From: Streptomyces abyssalis
GTDB lineage: Bacteria > Actinomycetota > Actinomycetes > Streptomycetales > Streptomycetaceae
Direction of reading: 5' to 3'
Assembly: GCF_001751365.1 (NCBI RefSeq)
Contig: NZ_LJGT01000036.1
Span: 310,001 to 374,000, forward strand
DNA length: 64,000 nt
The notes beneath the pieces were generated by a model that ran no database searches, had not been told where the DNA came from, and worked only from the letters and a program-made list of their open reading frames with translations. Below are positions 16,675-25,931 of this stretch, one piece after another. Positions within the stretch are counted from its first letter, which is position 1, and each line of letters opens with the position of its first letter. Both the position numbers and the translations under genes were made by a program.

Positions 16675-17739
16675 ATGGCGAGCACCCGGCGGCCCGGCAC
16701 CGCGGACCAGCCGCGCGCCGGCGCCTCCCCGGAGCGCCCGCGTCCCACCAGCCGCGATGTCGCCCGTCACGCGAGCGTCTCGCAGGCGACGGTCTCCCTC
16801 GTGCTGGGCGGCAAGTGGCAGGGCCGCGTCTCTCCCCGTACGGCCGAGACCGTACGGGCCTCGGCGCGGGCTCTGGGCTACCGGCCCAATCTCGCCGCAC
16901 GCAGTCTGCGTCTGGGCCGGACCCGGACGGCTCTGCTCGTCGTGCCGGCCCTCACCCACGACTACTTCGCGCGGGTGCACGCCGGTGCCTCACGGGTCGC
17001 CGCGGAGCACGACTTCGGCGTGGTGCTCTATCCCTCCCCCGAAGGCACCGGGCCCGCCGTCGATCCCTTCGGTTCGGCGCGCGCGGCCCTGGACGGCGTG
17101 ATCGCCTCATCGATGGCCCCCGAGGCACTGGCGGCGCTGCGCGAGGGCGGGCTGCCGCTGGTGATGCTGGACACCGACCCCGCGGGCGACCGGGCCGCCG
17201 CCACCGTCAACCTCGACATCGCCGACGGCATGCGCCAGGCGGCAGGCCATCTTCTCGGGCTCGGCCACCGCCGCCTCGCACACCTGGCCGCAGACGTGGA
17301 CACGTGGACCTTCGGTGTGCGGGCGCGGGCGCTGACACAGACCGTCGCCGGTACGGCGGGAGCAGCCGTACGGACGGAGTCCAGCGATCTCAGCGTCGAG
17401 GCGGCCCTGCACGCCGCCACCAGGGCACTCACGGCCGAGCCGCGGCCCACGGCGGTGATCTGCGACGACGATCTGCTGGCCGCGGGCGCGTGCAAGGCGG
17501 CGCGGCGGCTGGGCCTGCGCGTGCCGGAGGACGTCTCCGTGACGGGCTTCGACGATCTGAGCCTGGCGACCGCGCTCGAGCCGGAGTTGACGACGGTGCG
17601 GCTGCCCGCCGAGGAGGTCGGTGCGGCCGGTATGCGCGCGCTGCTGGACGTGCTGGCGGGAAGGGCGGCCAGTACGCCGGTGCTCGCCGTGCAGCTCGTA
17701 CAGCGCGGTTCCACCGCTGAGCCCCCCGCCCGCAGCTGA
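16675..17739 (+). CDS. LacI-family transcriptional regulator
   Basis: 354 aa, ATG with AAGGAG 8 bp upstream. The N-terminal HTH reads TSRDVARHASVSQATVSLVL with the hinge GYRPNLAARSLR. A periplasmic-binding-like effector domain follows (ALLVVPALTHDYF, GVIASSMAPEAL, VTGFDDLSLATAL). The effector is probably a sugar or nucleoside-like small molecule, not determinable from sequence. It is divergent from the MFS gene and likely autoregulates through the shared inverted repeat. The pair sits inside the Pup-proteasome locus, between prcA and pafA. Confidence 0.9.
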   Translation: MASTRRPGTADQPRAGASPERPRPTSRDVARHASVSQATVSLVLGGKWQGRVSPRTAETVRASARALGYRPNLAARSLRLGRTRTALLVVPALTHDYFARVHAGASRVAAEHDFGVVLYPSPEGTGPAVDPFGSARAALDGVIASSMAPEALAALREGGLPLVMLDTDPAGDRAAATVNLDIADGMRQAAGHLLGLGHRRLAHLAADVDTWTFGVRARALTQTVAGTAGAAVRTESSDLSVEAALHAATRALTAEPRPTAVICDDDLLAAGACKAARRLGLRVPEDVSVTGFDDLSLATALEPELTTVRLPAEEVGAAGMRALLDVLAGRAASTPVLAVQLVQRGSTAEPPARS

Positions 17740-17829
17740 GGCCGGACGCACACCCGAAGGCCGGGGAAGCCGAGCCGTGCGGCCCGGAAGCGGGAGGCCC
17801 GACGGCCCGGACCGGACCGGGTCCGGACG

Positions 17830-17871
17830 CCCGCGTGCCCCGCAGGAGGTCGGTCCTGCGGGGCACTCGGG
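17830..17871. terminator. Bidirectional terminator between lacI and prcA
   Basis: GTGCCCCGCAGGA (17835-17847) pairs perfectly with TCCTGCGGGGCAC (17854-17866) over a 6-nt loop; after one mismatch CCCG/CGGG extends the stem. It serves the convergent ends of lacI and prcA. Confidence 0.8.
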
Positions 17872-17902
17872 CTGATCGGATTCGGCGGGAGCCGCTGCGC
17901 CG

Positions 17903-18676
17903 CTACTCCTCGGAGCTGTCCCCGGAGGACTCCTCGTCGCCACTGCCGGACGAGGAAGCCGATCCGCCCCCGCTCTCGTCCTCCCCCAGCAGACGCCGCA
18001 GCTGGCTGCCCAGAACCCGCTTGAACTTGCGCTGCTGGACGCGGCTGCGGTCGAGCAGCGCAACCTCCAACTGGTCGGCGGTCACATCGCGTTCGCCGCC
18101 GTTGTTGTCGCGCGCCAGGGATTCCTTGCCGAGCTTGACGGCCTCCGCGAGCGTCATGTCGTCACGGTGGCGCTGTTCGAGATAGCTGTTGATCTGGTCC
18201 GAGTTGCCGCCGACGGCGAGCGAGCCGTGTTCGTCCACGATCGAGCCGTCGTGAGGAAGCCGGTAGATCTGGTCGTCCTCGGGGGCGGGGCCGACCTCGG
18301 CGACGATCAGCTCCACCTCGTACGGCTTCTCGGCCGCGCTGGAGAAGATCGTCCCCAGCGTCTGCGCGTAGACGTTCGCGAGGCCACGGCCCGTCACATC
18401 GGCACGGTCGTAGGTGAATCCGCGCAGATCCGCGTAGCGGACACCGCCGATGCGCAGATTCTCGAATTCGTTGTACTTGCCCACCGCGGCGAACGCGATG
18501 CGGTCGTAGATCTCGCTGATCTTGTGGAGCGACCGCGAGGGGTTCTCCGCGACGAACACGATGCCGTCGGTGTACTGCAGCACGACAACACTGCGACCCC
18601 GCGCGATGCCCTTGCGGGCGTACTCGGCGCGGTCCGCCATGGCCTGCTGGGGTGAGACGTAGAACGGCGTCGACAC
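17903..18676 (-). CDS. prcA: 20S proteasome alpha subunit
   Basis: 257 aa, GTG start. It opens [20 protein letters not shown], then [20 protein letters not shown] and [18 protein letters not shown]. The long Ser/Gly/Glu-rich C-terminal tail (ending [14 protein letters not shown]) is typical of actinobacterial alpha subunits, which lack a catalytic Thr and form the outer gated rings. It begins 57 bp after the prcB stop on the same strand and ends at a bidirectional terminator. Confidence 0.96.
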   Translation of the reverse strand: MSTPFYVSPQQAMADRAEYARKGIARGRSVVVLQYTDGIVFVAENPSRSLHKISEIYDRIAFAAVGKYNEFENLRIGGVRYADLRGFTYDRADVTGRGLANVYAQTLGTIFSSAAEKPYEVELIVAEVGPAPEDDQIYRLPHDGSIVDEHGSLAVGGNSDQINSYLEQRHRDDMTLAEAVKLGKESLARDNNGGERDVTADQLEVALLDRSRVQQRKFKRVLGSQLRRLLGEDESGGGSASSSGSGDEESSGDSSEE

Positions 18677-18733
18677 CGGCTATCCGTCCCTTCCTTCTCC
18701 TGTCAGAGGGCGCTGAAGGCCCCGTGGCCTTCG

Positions 18734-19579
18734 TCAGGTGAGCGGGGCCTGCGGCCCGTTGGGATGCTGGAGCCGGCCCTCGTGCATGGTGCGTACGAGC
18801 GCGGAGACTTCCTCCTCGGACAGCTTCCGGCAGCCCTCGTCGGAGATGACCGTGAGCGTGGGATAGATCTTGCGGGCCATGTCGGGCCCGCCGGTGGCCG
18901 AGTCGTCGTCCGCGGCGTCGTAGAGCGCCTGCAGGGTCACCGTGCAGACCTGCTCCTCCGTCAGGTCGTCCCGGTGCAGCTTCTTCAAGGAGCCGCGTGC
19001 GAAGACGGAGCCGGAACCGACTGCGGTGAAGCCCACTTCCTCGGAACGGCCGCCCGTCACGTCGTAGGAGAAGATGCGCCCCTGCTCACGGTCCACGTCG
19101 TAGCCCGCGAAGACCGGGACGACCGCGAGGCCCTGGAGAGCCATGCCGAGGTTGCTGCGGATCATGGTGGAGAGACGGTTCGCCTTGCCCTCCAGCGAGA
19201 GCCCGGAGCCCTCCACCTTCTCGAAGTGCTCCAGCTCCAGCTGGAAGAGCTTCACCATCTCCACCGCGAGCCCTGCCGTGCCGGCGATGCCCACGGCTGA
19301 GAACTCGTCAGCTGGGAAGACCTTCTCGATGTCCCGCTGCGCGATGACGTTGCCCATCGTCGCGCGGCGGTCGCCCGCGAGCACCACACCGCCCCGGTAC
19401 GTCGCGGCGACGATGGTCGTGCCGTGCGGAGCCTGCACGGCGCCCTCGACAGCGGGCAGGGGCCGGCTGCCGGGCAGCACCGCGGGGGCGTGCTCGGACA
19501 GGAAGTCCATGAACGAGGACGAGCCGGGTGTCAGGAAGGCAGCCGGCAGACGCCCTGTGTCACGAGTGTTGGCTTCCAC
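18734..19579 (-). CDS. prcB: 20S proteasome beta subunit (catalytic)
   Basis: About 281 aa from the GTG at 19579, chosen for GGAAGGAAAC upstream and because the protein then begins [20 protein letters not shown] as in homologues. A 53-residue propeptide ends at APHG, and Thr54 (TTIVAATY) becomes the N-terminal nucleophile after self-cleavage. GDRRATMGN follows as in the family. It assembles with PrcA into the core particle. It lies about 130 bp downstream of pup and behind a strong hairpin, so a separate promoter is probable. Confidence 0.96.
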   Translation of the reverse strand: MEANTRDTGRLPAAFLTPGSSSFMDFLSEHAPAVLPGSRPLPAVEGAVQAPHGTTIVAATYRGGVVLAGDRRATMGNVIAQRDIEKVFPADEFSAVGIAGTAGLAVEMVKLFQLELEHFEKVEGSGLSLEGKANRLSTMIRSNLGMALQGLAVVPVFAGYDVDREQGRIFSYDVTGGRSEEVGFTAVGSGSVFARGSLKKLHRDDLTEEQVCTVTLQALYDAADDDSATGGPDMARKIYPTLTVISDEGCRKLSEEEVSALVRTMHEGRLQHPNGPQAPLT

Positions 19580-19657
19580 ACGTTTCCTTCCACAGATCGG
19601 AAGTCGGTCAGAGGGGATCTTGGAATACTGCACGGACCATACCCGCAGGCCCGGAAG

Positions 19658-19701
19658 TCACCCGTCCTGCGCCCCCGGGACCGGGGACGCAGGACGGGTG
19701 A
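19658..19701 (-). terminator. Hairpin directly after pup
   Basis: TCACCCGTCCTGCG (19658-19671) and CGCAGGACGGGTGA (19688-19701) form a perfect 14-bp stem; the loop itself can pair CCCC with GGGG. It begins 9 nt after the pup stop codon. It should stop or protect the short pup transcript and so uncouple pup from prcBA. Confidence 0.8.
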
Positions 19702-19709
19702 TCACGCGA

Positions 19710-19928
19710 TTACTCTCCGCCCTTCTGAACGAAGGACCGTACGAAGTCCTCGGCGTTCTCCTCAAGGACGTCGTCGATCTCGTCCAGGACGGAGTCCACA
19801 TCCTCCGAGAGTGCTTCCTGGCGCTCCTTGAGGTCCTCGGAGACCTGTGTCTCCTCAGCCTGCTCCTCGGTTTCCTCGGTCTGGCGGGTGGCCTTCTGCT
19901 GCCCGCCGCCGGTGTCCTTGGTCGCCAT
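19710..19928 (-). CDS. pup: Prokaryotic ubiquitin-like protein Pup
   Basis: 72 aa. It opens MATKDTGGGQQKATR; the C-terminal half VDSVLDEIDDVLEENAEDF is the region that folds on the ARC/Mpa coiled coil. It ends FVRSFVQKGGE. The last codon before TAA is GAG, so the protein is made with a C-terminal glutamate and does not need deamidation by Dop before ligation by PafA. The start has GGTGAGGAT upstream. Disordered, cytoplasmic. Confidence 0.97.
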   Translation of the reverse strand: MATKDTGGGQQKATRQTEETEEQAEETQVSEDLKERQEALSEDVDSVLDEIDDVLEENAEDFVRSFVQKGGE

Positions 19929-19973
19929 ATCCTCACCCCGCTCGGTTCGGTGTACGCGTGACGTACAAGATCA

Positions 19974-19983
19974 GACCCTACAA
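19974..19983 (-). promoter_or_regulatory. Candidate -10 region for pup
   Basis: On the minus strand TTGTAGGGTC is found 46 nt before the pup start; TAGGGT fits the Streptomyces housekeeping -10 form TAGRRT. The same ten bases occur before the ferredoxin gene at 23768-23777. No convincing -35 is seen. Confidence 0.4.
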
Positions 19984-20068
19984 GCAGGGACTGACATCGG
20001 CCCTTCACTTCTCCAACGTCGGAGTACCACCCCGGTGATTCCCGCATGCGGCACCGAATAGCCGTCCT

Positions 20069-21580
20069 TCAGCCTCCGGAAAGCACCCTCACCAGCTCCT
20101 CCGCCGTACGGCAGCGGTCCAGAAGCTCCTTCACGTGGTCACGGGTGCCCCGCAGCGGCTCCAGGGTCGGGACCCGTTGCAGAGAGTCACGGCCCGGCAG
20201 ATCGAAGATGACCGAATCCCACGAGGCGGCGGCGACGTCGTCCGCGTACTGCTCCAGGCAGCGGCCGCGGAAGTACGCGCGCGTATCCTCCGGCGGCTTG
20301 CCCACGGCCCGCTTGATGTCCTCCTCCTGAAGCAGCCGCTGGATGTTGCCGCGGTTCGCGAGGCGGTTGTAGAGGCCCTTGTCGGGCCTCACGTCCGCGT
20401 ACTGGAGGTCGACCAGCTGCAGCCGTGCCGCGTCCCATCCGAGCTGGTCACGGCGGCGGTAGCCCTCCATCAGCTCGCGCTTGGCGACCCAGTCCAGCTC
20501 CCCGGAGAGACTCATCGGGTCCTGCTCCAGTCTGGTCAGGACGTCTTCCCAGCGGGTGAGGACGTCCTGGGTCTGATCGTCCGCGTCGGCGCCCCAGCGC
20601 TCCTCGACGTATTTGCGCGCGAGCTCGCAGTACTCCATCTGAAGCTGGACGCCCGTGAGCGTACGGCCGCTGCGCAGCGTGATCAGCTTGCCCAGGGTCG
20701 GGTCGTGCGAGACGTGGTGGAGCGTGCGTACGGGCTGGTCGACCGCGAGGTCGACGGCGATGAAGTTGTCCTCGATCATCGACAGGACGAGCGCGGTGGT
20801 GCCGAGCTTGAGATACGTGGAGATCTCGGAGAGGTTGGCGTCACCGATGATCACATGGAGCCGGCGGTACTTCTCCGCGTCGGCGTGCGGCTCGTCGCGG
20901 GTGTTGATGATCGGCCGTTTCAGCGTCGTCTCCAGGCCGACCTCGACCTCGAAGTAGTCGGCGCGCTGACTGAGCTGGAATCCGTGCTCGCTGCCGTCCT
21001 GGCCGAGGCCGACGCGGCCGGCGCCGCACATCACCTGGCGCGAGACGAAGAAGGGCGTCAGGTGCCGCACGACGTCAGAGAACGGTGTCTCCCGCTTCAT
21101 CAGGTAGTTCTCGTGCGTGCCGTAGGAGGCGCCCTTGTTGTCGGTGTTGTTCTTGTAGAGGTGGATCGCCTGCGTCCCGGGGACCTCGGCGGCGCGCTCC
21201 GCGGCCTCCGCCATGATCCGCTCCCCCGCCTTGTCCCACAGGACGGCGTCGAGAGGGTTGGTCACCTCGGGTGCGCTGTACTCGGGGTGGGCGTGGTCGA
21301 CGTAGAGACGGGCGCCGTTGGTGAGGATGACATTGGCCAGGCCGATGTCCTCGTCCGTGAGCTGGCTGGCGTCGGCGGACTCCCGTGCCAGGTCGAAGCC
21401 CCGGGCGTCCCGCAGCGGGTTCTCCTCCTCGAAGTCCCAGCGGGCACGGCGTGCCCGGTGCATCGCCGCGGCGTAGGCGTTGACGATCTGGGATGAGGTG
21501 AGCATGGCATTGGCGTTGGGATGGCCGGGTACGGAGATCCCGTACTCCGTCTCGATACCCATTACTCGCCGTACGGTCAT
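20069..21580 (-). CDS. dop: Pup deamidase/depupylase Dop
   Basis: 503 aa, ATG with AGGAGG 5 bp upstream. It contains GIETEYG (Glu10, Glu12), [14 protein letters not shown] with Asp95 as the expected catalytic aspartate, and [19 protein letters not shown]. It carries the Dop-specific insertion (from about residue 42, [20 protein letters not shown]) that is missing from PafA in this window. Dop removes Pup from substrates; its deamidase function seems unnecessary here because Pup ends in Glu. Encoded between arc and pup, with structured terminators before and after. Confidence 0.96.
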   Translation of the reverse strand: MTVRRVMGIETEYGISVPGHPNANAMLTSSQIVNAYAAAMHRARRARWDFEEENPLRDARGFDLARESADASQLTDEDIGLANVILTNGARLYVDHAHPEYSAPEVTNPLDAVLWDKAGERIMAEAAERAAEVPGTQAIHLYKNNTDNKGASYGTHENYLMKRETPFSDVVRHLTPFFVSRQVMCGAGRVGLGQDGSEHGFQLSQRADYFEVEVGLETTLKRPIINTRDEPHADAEKYRRLHVIIGDANLSEISTYLKLGTTALVLSMIEDNFIAVDLAVDQPVRTLHHVSHDPTLGKLITLRSGRTLTGVQLQMEYCELARKYVEERWGADADDQTQDVLTRWEDVLTRLEQDPMSLSGELDWVAKRELMEGYRRRDQLGWDAARLQLVDLQYADVRPDKGLYNRLANRGNIQRLLQEEDIKRAVGKPPEDTRAYFRGRCLEQYADDVAAASWDSVIFDLPGRDSLQRVPTLEPLRGTRDHVKELLDRCRTAEELVRVLSGG

Positions 21581-21753
21581 GCGGCCCTCCTTGCCCGGCA
21601 GCGGCCCGGCTGTGGGCCGCCGCTCAAGTCCCGCTGCGCATCCGCCCCGTCTGCGGTCCTTCCCTCAGCACTTTGCGTAGCGGCACTACGGACGAGCCTA
21701 GAACGCACGGCCTGAAGTCGGGAGATCACTCAGCGGACTTCCTCGGACTGCTC

Positions 21754-21825
21754 AAAAAGGATCCGGCCACGGACGCCCTCCCCTGCCTTCGGCGGGGGTC
21801 CACAAGGGGCGTCCGCAGCCGGATC
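21754..21825 (-). terminator. Strong intrinsic terminator after arc
   Basis: A layered hairpin begins 10 nt after the arc stop. GATCCGGC pairs with GCCGGATC, CGGACGCCC with GGGCGTCCG, and an inner CCCCTGCC/GGCGGGG stem closes a 3-nt loop. On the minus strand it is followed by CCTTTTTG, a genuine U tract, which is uncommon in this GC-rich DNA. Confidence 0.9.
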
Positions 21826-21834
21826 GCTGTCTGC

Positions 21835-23601
21835 TTACAGGTACTGACCGGTGTTGGCCACGGTGTCGATCGAACGGCCGGTGTCCGCACCCTGCTTTCC
21901 GGTGACCAGCGTGCGGATGTATACGATCCGCTCGCCCTTCTTGCCGGAGATGCGGGCCCAGTCGTCGGGGTTGGTGGTGTTGGGGAGGTCCTCGTTCTCC
22001 TTGAACTCGTCGACGCAGGCGGCGAGCAGGTGGGAGACGCGCAGACCCTTCTGGTTCTGGTCGAGGTAGGCCTTGATCGCCATCTTCTTAGCCCGGCCGA
22101 CGATGTTCTCGATCATGGCGCCGGAGTTGAAGTCCTTGAAGTAGAGCACTTCCTTGTCACCGTTGGCGTAGGTGACCTCCAGGAAGCGGTTCTCCTCGGA
22201 CTCCGCGTACATCTGCTCCACGACGGACTGGATCATGGCGTCCACCGCGGCGTTGGTGTTCCCGCCGTGCTCGGAGACGTCGTCCGCGTGCAGCGGGAGG
22301 TTCGCGGTCAGGTACTTCGAGAAGATGTCCTTGGCGGCCTCGGCGTCCGGACGCTCGATCTTGATCTTCACGTCGAGACGGCCGGGACGCAGGATCGCCG
22401 GGTCGATCATGTCCTCGCGGTTGGAGGCGCCGATGACGATGACGTTCTCCAGGCCCTCCACGCCGTCGATCTCGGAGAGCAGCTGGGGGACGATCGTGTT
22501 CTCGACGTCCGAGCTGACACCCGAGCCGCGGGTGCGGAAGAGGGAGTCCATCTCGTCGAAGAAGACGATGACGGGCGTGCCCTCGCTCGCCTTCTCTCTG
22601 GCCCGCTGGAAGACCAGGCGGATGTGCCGCTCGGTCTCGCCCACGTACTTGTTGAGGAGCTCGGGGCCCTTGATGTTCAGGAAGTAGCTCTTGCCCTGGG
22701 GCTTCCCTGTGACCTCCGCCACCTTCTTGGCCAGTGAGTTGGCCACGGCCTTGGCGATCAGCGTCTTGCCGCAGCCGGGCGGGCCGTAGAGCAGAACGCC
22801 CTTCGGCGGGCGCAGTTCGTGCTCCTTGAAGAGATCGGGGTGCAGATACGGCAGTTCGACCGCGTCGCGGATCTGCTCGATCTGGCCGCGCAGACCGCCG
22901 ATCTTGGCGTAGTCGATGTCGGGGACCTCTTCGAGGACGAGTTCCTCGACCTCGCTCTTGGGCACGACTTCGAAGACGTAGCCGGAGCGCGGCTCCAGAA
23001 GCAGAGCGTCGCCCGCGCGGAGCGTCGTCTCCAGCAGGGGCTCGGCGAGGCGGACCACCCGCTCCTCGTCGGTGTGACCGACGACCAGGGCGCGCTCGCC
23101 GTCCTCCAGCACCTCCTTGAGCATGACGATGTCGCCCGCGGTCTCGAACTCCATGGCCTCGACCACGTTGAGTGCTTCGTTGAGCATCAGCTCCTGGCCG
23201 CGCCGGAGCTCCTCGAGTTCGACGCTGGGGCTGACGTTCACTCGGAGCTTGCGCCCGCCGGTGAAGATGTCAGCTGTGCCGTCCTCGTTCGCCGTCAGGA
23301 AAACTCCGAAGCCGGCCGGCGGCTGCGCGAGTCGGTCGACCTCTTCCTTGAGGGCAACGATCTGGTCACGCGCCTCACGGAGCGTGTTGGAGAGCCGCTC
23401 GTTCTGTGCGGAGACGCCGGCCAGATTGGTCTGCAGCTCGACGATCCGCTCCTCAAGAATCCGAGTGTGCCGCGGAGAGTCGGCGAGCTTGCGGCGCAGG
23501 ACGGCGATCTCCTGCTCCAGATACGCCACCTGACCGGACGGGTCTTCGGAACCCCGACCGGGCCGGATGCCGCGGTTGATGTCGTCGTCGTGGGCTGCCA
23601 C
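21835..23601 (-). CDS. arc: Proteasome-associated AAA ATPase ARC/Mpa
   Basis: 588 aa from the GTG at 23601 ([17 protein letters not shown]), preferred because GGAGG lies just upstream; an in-frame start 9 bp further up also exists. Domains: N-terminal coiled coil (about 20-75) that binds Pup, tandem OB region (about 80-220), and an AAA module. The AAA module has Walker A GPPGCGKT (about 275), Walker [11 protein letters not shown] (about 345) and the arginine-finger segment [11 protein letters not shown]. The C-terminal GQYL docks the hexamer on the 20S core. It unfolds pupylated proteins. Monocistronic by the look of the downstream terminator. Confidence 0.97.
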   Translation of the reverse strand: MAAHDDDINRGIRPGRGSEDPSGQVAYLEQEIAVLRRKLADSPRHTRILEERIVELQTNLAGVSAQNERLSNTLREARDQIVALKEEVDRLAQPPAGFGVFLTANEDGTADIFTGGRKLRVNVSPSVELEELRRGQELMLNEALNVVEAMEFETAGDIVMLKEVLEDGERALVVGHTDEERVVRLAEPLLETTLRAGDALLLEPRSGYVFEVVPKSEVEELVLEEVPDIDYAKIGGLRGQIEQIRDAVELPYLHPDLFKEHELRPPKGVLLYGPPGCGKTLIAKAVANSLAKKVAEVTGKPQGKSYFLNIKGPELLNKYVGETERHIRLVFQRAREKASEGTPVIVFFDEMDSLFRTRGSGVSSDVENTIVPQLLSEIDGVEGLENVIVIGASNREDMIDPAILRPGRLDVKIKIERPDAEAAKDIFSKYLTANLPLHADDVSEHGGNTNAAVDAMIQSVVEQMYAESEENRFLEVTYANGDKEVLYFKDFNSGAMIENIVGRAKKMAIKAYLDQNQKGLRVSHLLAACVDEFKENEDLPNTTNPDDWARISGKKGERIVYIRTLVTGKQGADTGRSIDTVANTGQYL

Positions 23602-23638
23602 GGTCCTCACCTCCTCCAGGGGGAGCTGGACGCTTCCT

Positions 23639-23646
23639 GACCCTAC
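23639..23646 (-). promoter_or_regulatory. Candidate -10 region for arc
   Basis: GTAGGGTC on the minus strand, 37 nt before the arc GTG; the TAGGGT core is shared with the candidates before pup and the ferredoxin gene. A -35 near 23662-23667 is poor. Confidence 0.35.
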
Positions 23647-23767
23647 CTGGGCGGGTACAGGTTGAAACCCTAGATCACAAAGACGGTCGCGGTGTGTCTG
23701 ATCTTCACCCTTGCGCGCTCCCTCACGCCAGGGGAATACCCACCCATGACCATCCGAAAGCGGCCGG

Positions 23768-23777
23768 TTGTAGGGTC
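23768..23777 (+). promoter_or_regulatory. Candidate -10 region for the ferredoxin gene
   Basis: TTGTAGGGTC, 67 nt before the ATG. A TGACCA at 23747-23752 gives an 18-bp spacer to TAGGGT, a fair housekeeping-type promoter. Confidence 0.4.
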
Positions 23778-23844
23778 GGAACGGTCAACACCCCTTCATG
23801 GACAGCAGCTTTCCATCACGAACGCAGGAACGGCAGGCGACAGG

Positions 23845-24144
23845 ATGAGCACCGGGGACGACGCACTCGAGGTCTGGATCGACCAGGATCTGTGCACCGG
23901 CGACGGCATCTGCGCGCAGTACGCACCCGAGGTGTTCGAGCTGGACATCGACGGCTTGGCCTACGTCAAGAGCGCTGAGGACGAGCTTCTTCAGGACAAG
24001 GGAGCGACGACTCCCGTACCGCTGCCGCTCCTCACCGACGTGGTGGACTCCGCGAAGGAGTGCCCGGGTGACTGCATTCATGTCCGCCGTGTTTCGGACA
24101 GTGTTGAAGTCTACGGGCCCGACGCCGACGAGCACGGGCAGTGA
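23845..24144 (+). CDS. Ferredoxin, probable 3Fe-4S type
   Basis: 99 aa from the ATG at 23845. Cysteines are at 17, 23, 73 and 77: the arrangement Cys-x5-Cys with a later Cys-Pro (DLCTGDGIC and ECPGDC) fits single-cluster 3Fe-4S ferredoxins of actinobacteria. Residues between are acidic, as in electron carriers that dock with P450s or reductases. No P450 or ferredoxin reductase gene lies in the window. It diverges from arc across about 240 bp, so it may share regulation with the proteasome ATPase. The ribosome site is weak (CAGG). Confidence 0.85.
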   Translation: MSTGDDALEVWIDQDLCTGDGICAQYAPEVFELDIDGLAYVKSAEDELLQDKGATTPVPLPLLTDVVDSAKECPGDCIHVRRVSDSVEVYGPDADEHGQ

Positions 24145-24162
24145 CCGACGCTCACGGTGAGT

Positions 24163-24213
24163 GCCCGAAGAGCGGGCCGGGAGGGACCGTTGCTCGTCAG
24201 ATGCTCTTCGGGC
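24163..24213. terminator. Inverted repeat at the convergent end of ferredoxin and secreted-protein genes
   Basis: GCCCGAAGAGC (24163-24173) and GCTCTTCGGGC (24203-24213) are perfect 11-bp arms separated by 29 bp. The right arm lies in the last codons of the leftward gene. A bidirectional terminator is likely. Confidence 0.5.
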
Positions 24214-24763
24214 TTCCGGGGACGGGAGCGGCTTCCAGCGCGAACTTCCCGTCCTTCCACTCCCACTTCACCTTCCGCTGCCTGTCCGGGCAGCAGCTCG
24301 GCACGGAGGGCGAGGAGTAGCCCAGCAGCTTGGCCGAGACCGTACGGCCGCTGACCTTCAGGTCCTGGACCGTCATCCGCTCCTTGGTGCGCAGCATCGT
24401 CGCGACCACGCGGGGCGGATCGCCGGGACGGGCCGGGGCGGCAAGGACGAACAGGGCGTTGGGCGGCGTGCCCGTACCGGAGTGGCAGCGCACGGAGGCG
24501 ACGGTCTCCTTGCGTCCGTCGCCGTCGAAGTCCGTGGAGCCCCTGCCGACGACGTCGACCTTGACGGACGGGCTGCCGCAATCCACGGGGAAGTCCGCCT
24601 TCTTCGGGTCCGGGGCCGGGCCGGAGGCGGTCGTGGTGAGCGTGGGCTGGGCGGTGGCGTCCGCCGGCTGGATCAGGGCCGATGCCCCGACGACGGCGGC
24701 GAGGGCCACGGCCGTGCTGAGCCAGTGCACCATGCGGGTACGGGTGTGCGGCAGTTCCGTCAC
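24197..24763 (-). CDS. Secreted protein of unknown function with a DxDxDG motif
   Basis: About 188 aa from the GTG at 24763, which has AGGAG 9 bp upstream; ATG at 24733 is an alternative. It has an N-terminal signal-like helix (WLSTAVALAAVVGASALIQP) and a Thr/Pro-rich linker. The globular part has four cysteines (DCGSPSV, SVRCHSG, VPSCCPD) and DFDGDGRKETVAS, a calcium-binding loop like those of FG-GAP or EF-hand repeats. The C-terminus VKWEWKDGKFALE is typical of a family of small actinobacterial exported proteins. No function can be named. About 236 bp without a recognised gene separates it from trmI. Confidence 0.6.
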   Translation of the reverse strand: MTELPHTRTRMVHWLSTAVALAAVVGASALIQPADATAQPTLTTTASGPAPDPKKADFPVDCGSPSVKVDVVGRGSTDFDGDGRKETVASVRCHSGTGTPPNALFVLAAPARPGDPPRVVATMLRTKERMTVQDLKVSGRTVSAKLLGYSSPSVPSCCPDRQRKVKWEWKDGKFALEAAPVPGSPKSI

Positions 24764-24999
24764 GCCGGGTGACTCCTGTGAGAAGTGTGCTTGGGGGTGC
24801 ACAGCATCGTGCCATACGTCACACGGCACCGGAACGGGCGGGACCTGGTTCGTCCGTAAGGCTGCTGACGAGGCGTCAGCGCAGGAGACTCAACGCCCCC
24901 GCCCGGCTGCCGCGTTGGTGCGGAAGACCGGGGCGGAGGCCCGCGGCGTGCGTGGTCGGCGGAACGGGACGACGAGAGGCCTGCGCCCCAACGGGCCTT

Positions 25000-25899
25000 T
25001 CAGGAACGGCCCGAGGTGCTGCCCGGGCCGGTGTAGTCCTCCCCGTACGCGCCCTTGGCGGGGCGGCGGCGGCGCAGCGGCGGCTCGACGCCGTCGGCGA
25101 GGCGGCGGGCGGTGAGCAGGAAACCCGTGTGCCCGATCATGCGGTGGTCGGGACGTACGGCCAGGCCCTCGACGTGCCAGTTGCGCACCATGGTCTCCCA
25201 GGCCTGCGGCTCGTTGAACGTGCCGTGCTCGCGGATCGACTCGACCATGCGGGCCAGTTGTGTCGTGGTGGCGACGTAGCAGCACACGATGCCGCCCGGG
25301 ACAAGGGCCTTGGAGACGGACTCCAGGCACTCCCAGGGGGCGAGCATGTCGAGGATGACGCGGTCGACGTCGCCGTCCGAGAGATGGTCCTGGAGGTCTC
25401 CGACGGTGAGCGTCCAGGCGGGGTGCGGTTCGCCGAAGTAGCGCTCGACGTTCTGCCGGGCGATCTCGGCGAAGTCCGCCCGCCGTTCGTAGCTGTGGAG
25501 CATGCCCATGTCGCCGATGGCGCGGAGCAGGAAGGTGCTCAGCGAACCGGAGCCGACTCCCGCCTCGACGACGCGCGCGCCCGGGAAGATGTCGGCCATG
25601 GCCAGGACTTGGCCCGCGTCCTTGGGATAGACGACGGCGGCGCCGCGCGGCATGGACAGGACGTAGTCGGGGAGCAGGGGGCGCAGCGCGAGGTAGGCGA
25701 CGTTTCCCGTGGTACGGACGACACTGCCCTCGGGAGCGCCGATCAGCTCGTCGTGGGGGAAGGCTCCCTTGTGGGTGTGGAAGCTCTTTCCCTCTTCGAG
25801 CGTGAACGTGTAGTGGCGTCCCTTGGGATCGGTGAGCTGGACCTGGTCCCCGACCTTGAAGGGCCCGCGACGGCGGGCTGCACCGGTCGGTTCGGACAT
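25000..25899 (-). CDS. trmI: tRNA (adenine-58-N1)-methyltransferase TrmI
   Basis: 299 aa from the ATG at 25899. SAM-binding motif I is VVEAGVGSGSLSTFLL, motif IV is VILDMLAPWE, and the N-terminal small domain has GDQVQLTDPKGRHYTF. TrmI methylates A58 in the T loop of tRNA as a tetramer. The Arg-rich tail (PPLRRRRPAKG) may help bind tRNA. It lies 32 bp downstream of the site-2 protease gene in the same direction. No clear ribosome site is seen. Confidence 0.92.
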   Translation of the reverse strand: MSEPTGAARRRGPFKVGDQVQLTDPKGRHYTFTLEEGKSFHTHKGAFPHDELIGAPEGSVVRTTGNVAYLALRPLLPDYVLSMPRGAAVVYPKDAGQVLAMADIFPGARVVEAGVGSGSLSTFLLRAIGDMGMLHSYERRADFAEIARQNVERYFGEPHPAWTLTVGDLQDHLSDGDVDRVILDMLAPWECLESVSKALVPGGIVCCYVATTTQLARMVESIREHGTFNEPQAWETMVRNWHVEGLAVRPDHRMIGHTGFLLTARRLADGVEPPLRRRRPAKGAYGEDYTGPGSTSGRS

Positions 25900-25931
25900 G
25901 CGCACAGACTAACGGGTCTGGTCAGCGGCCC

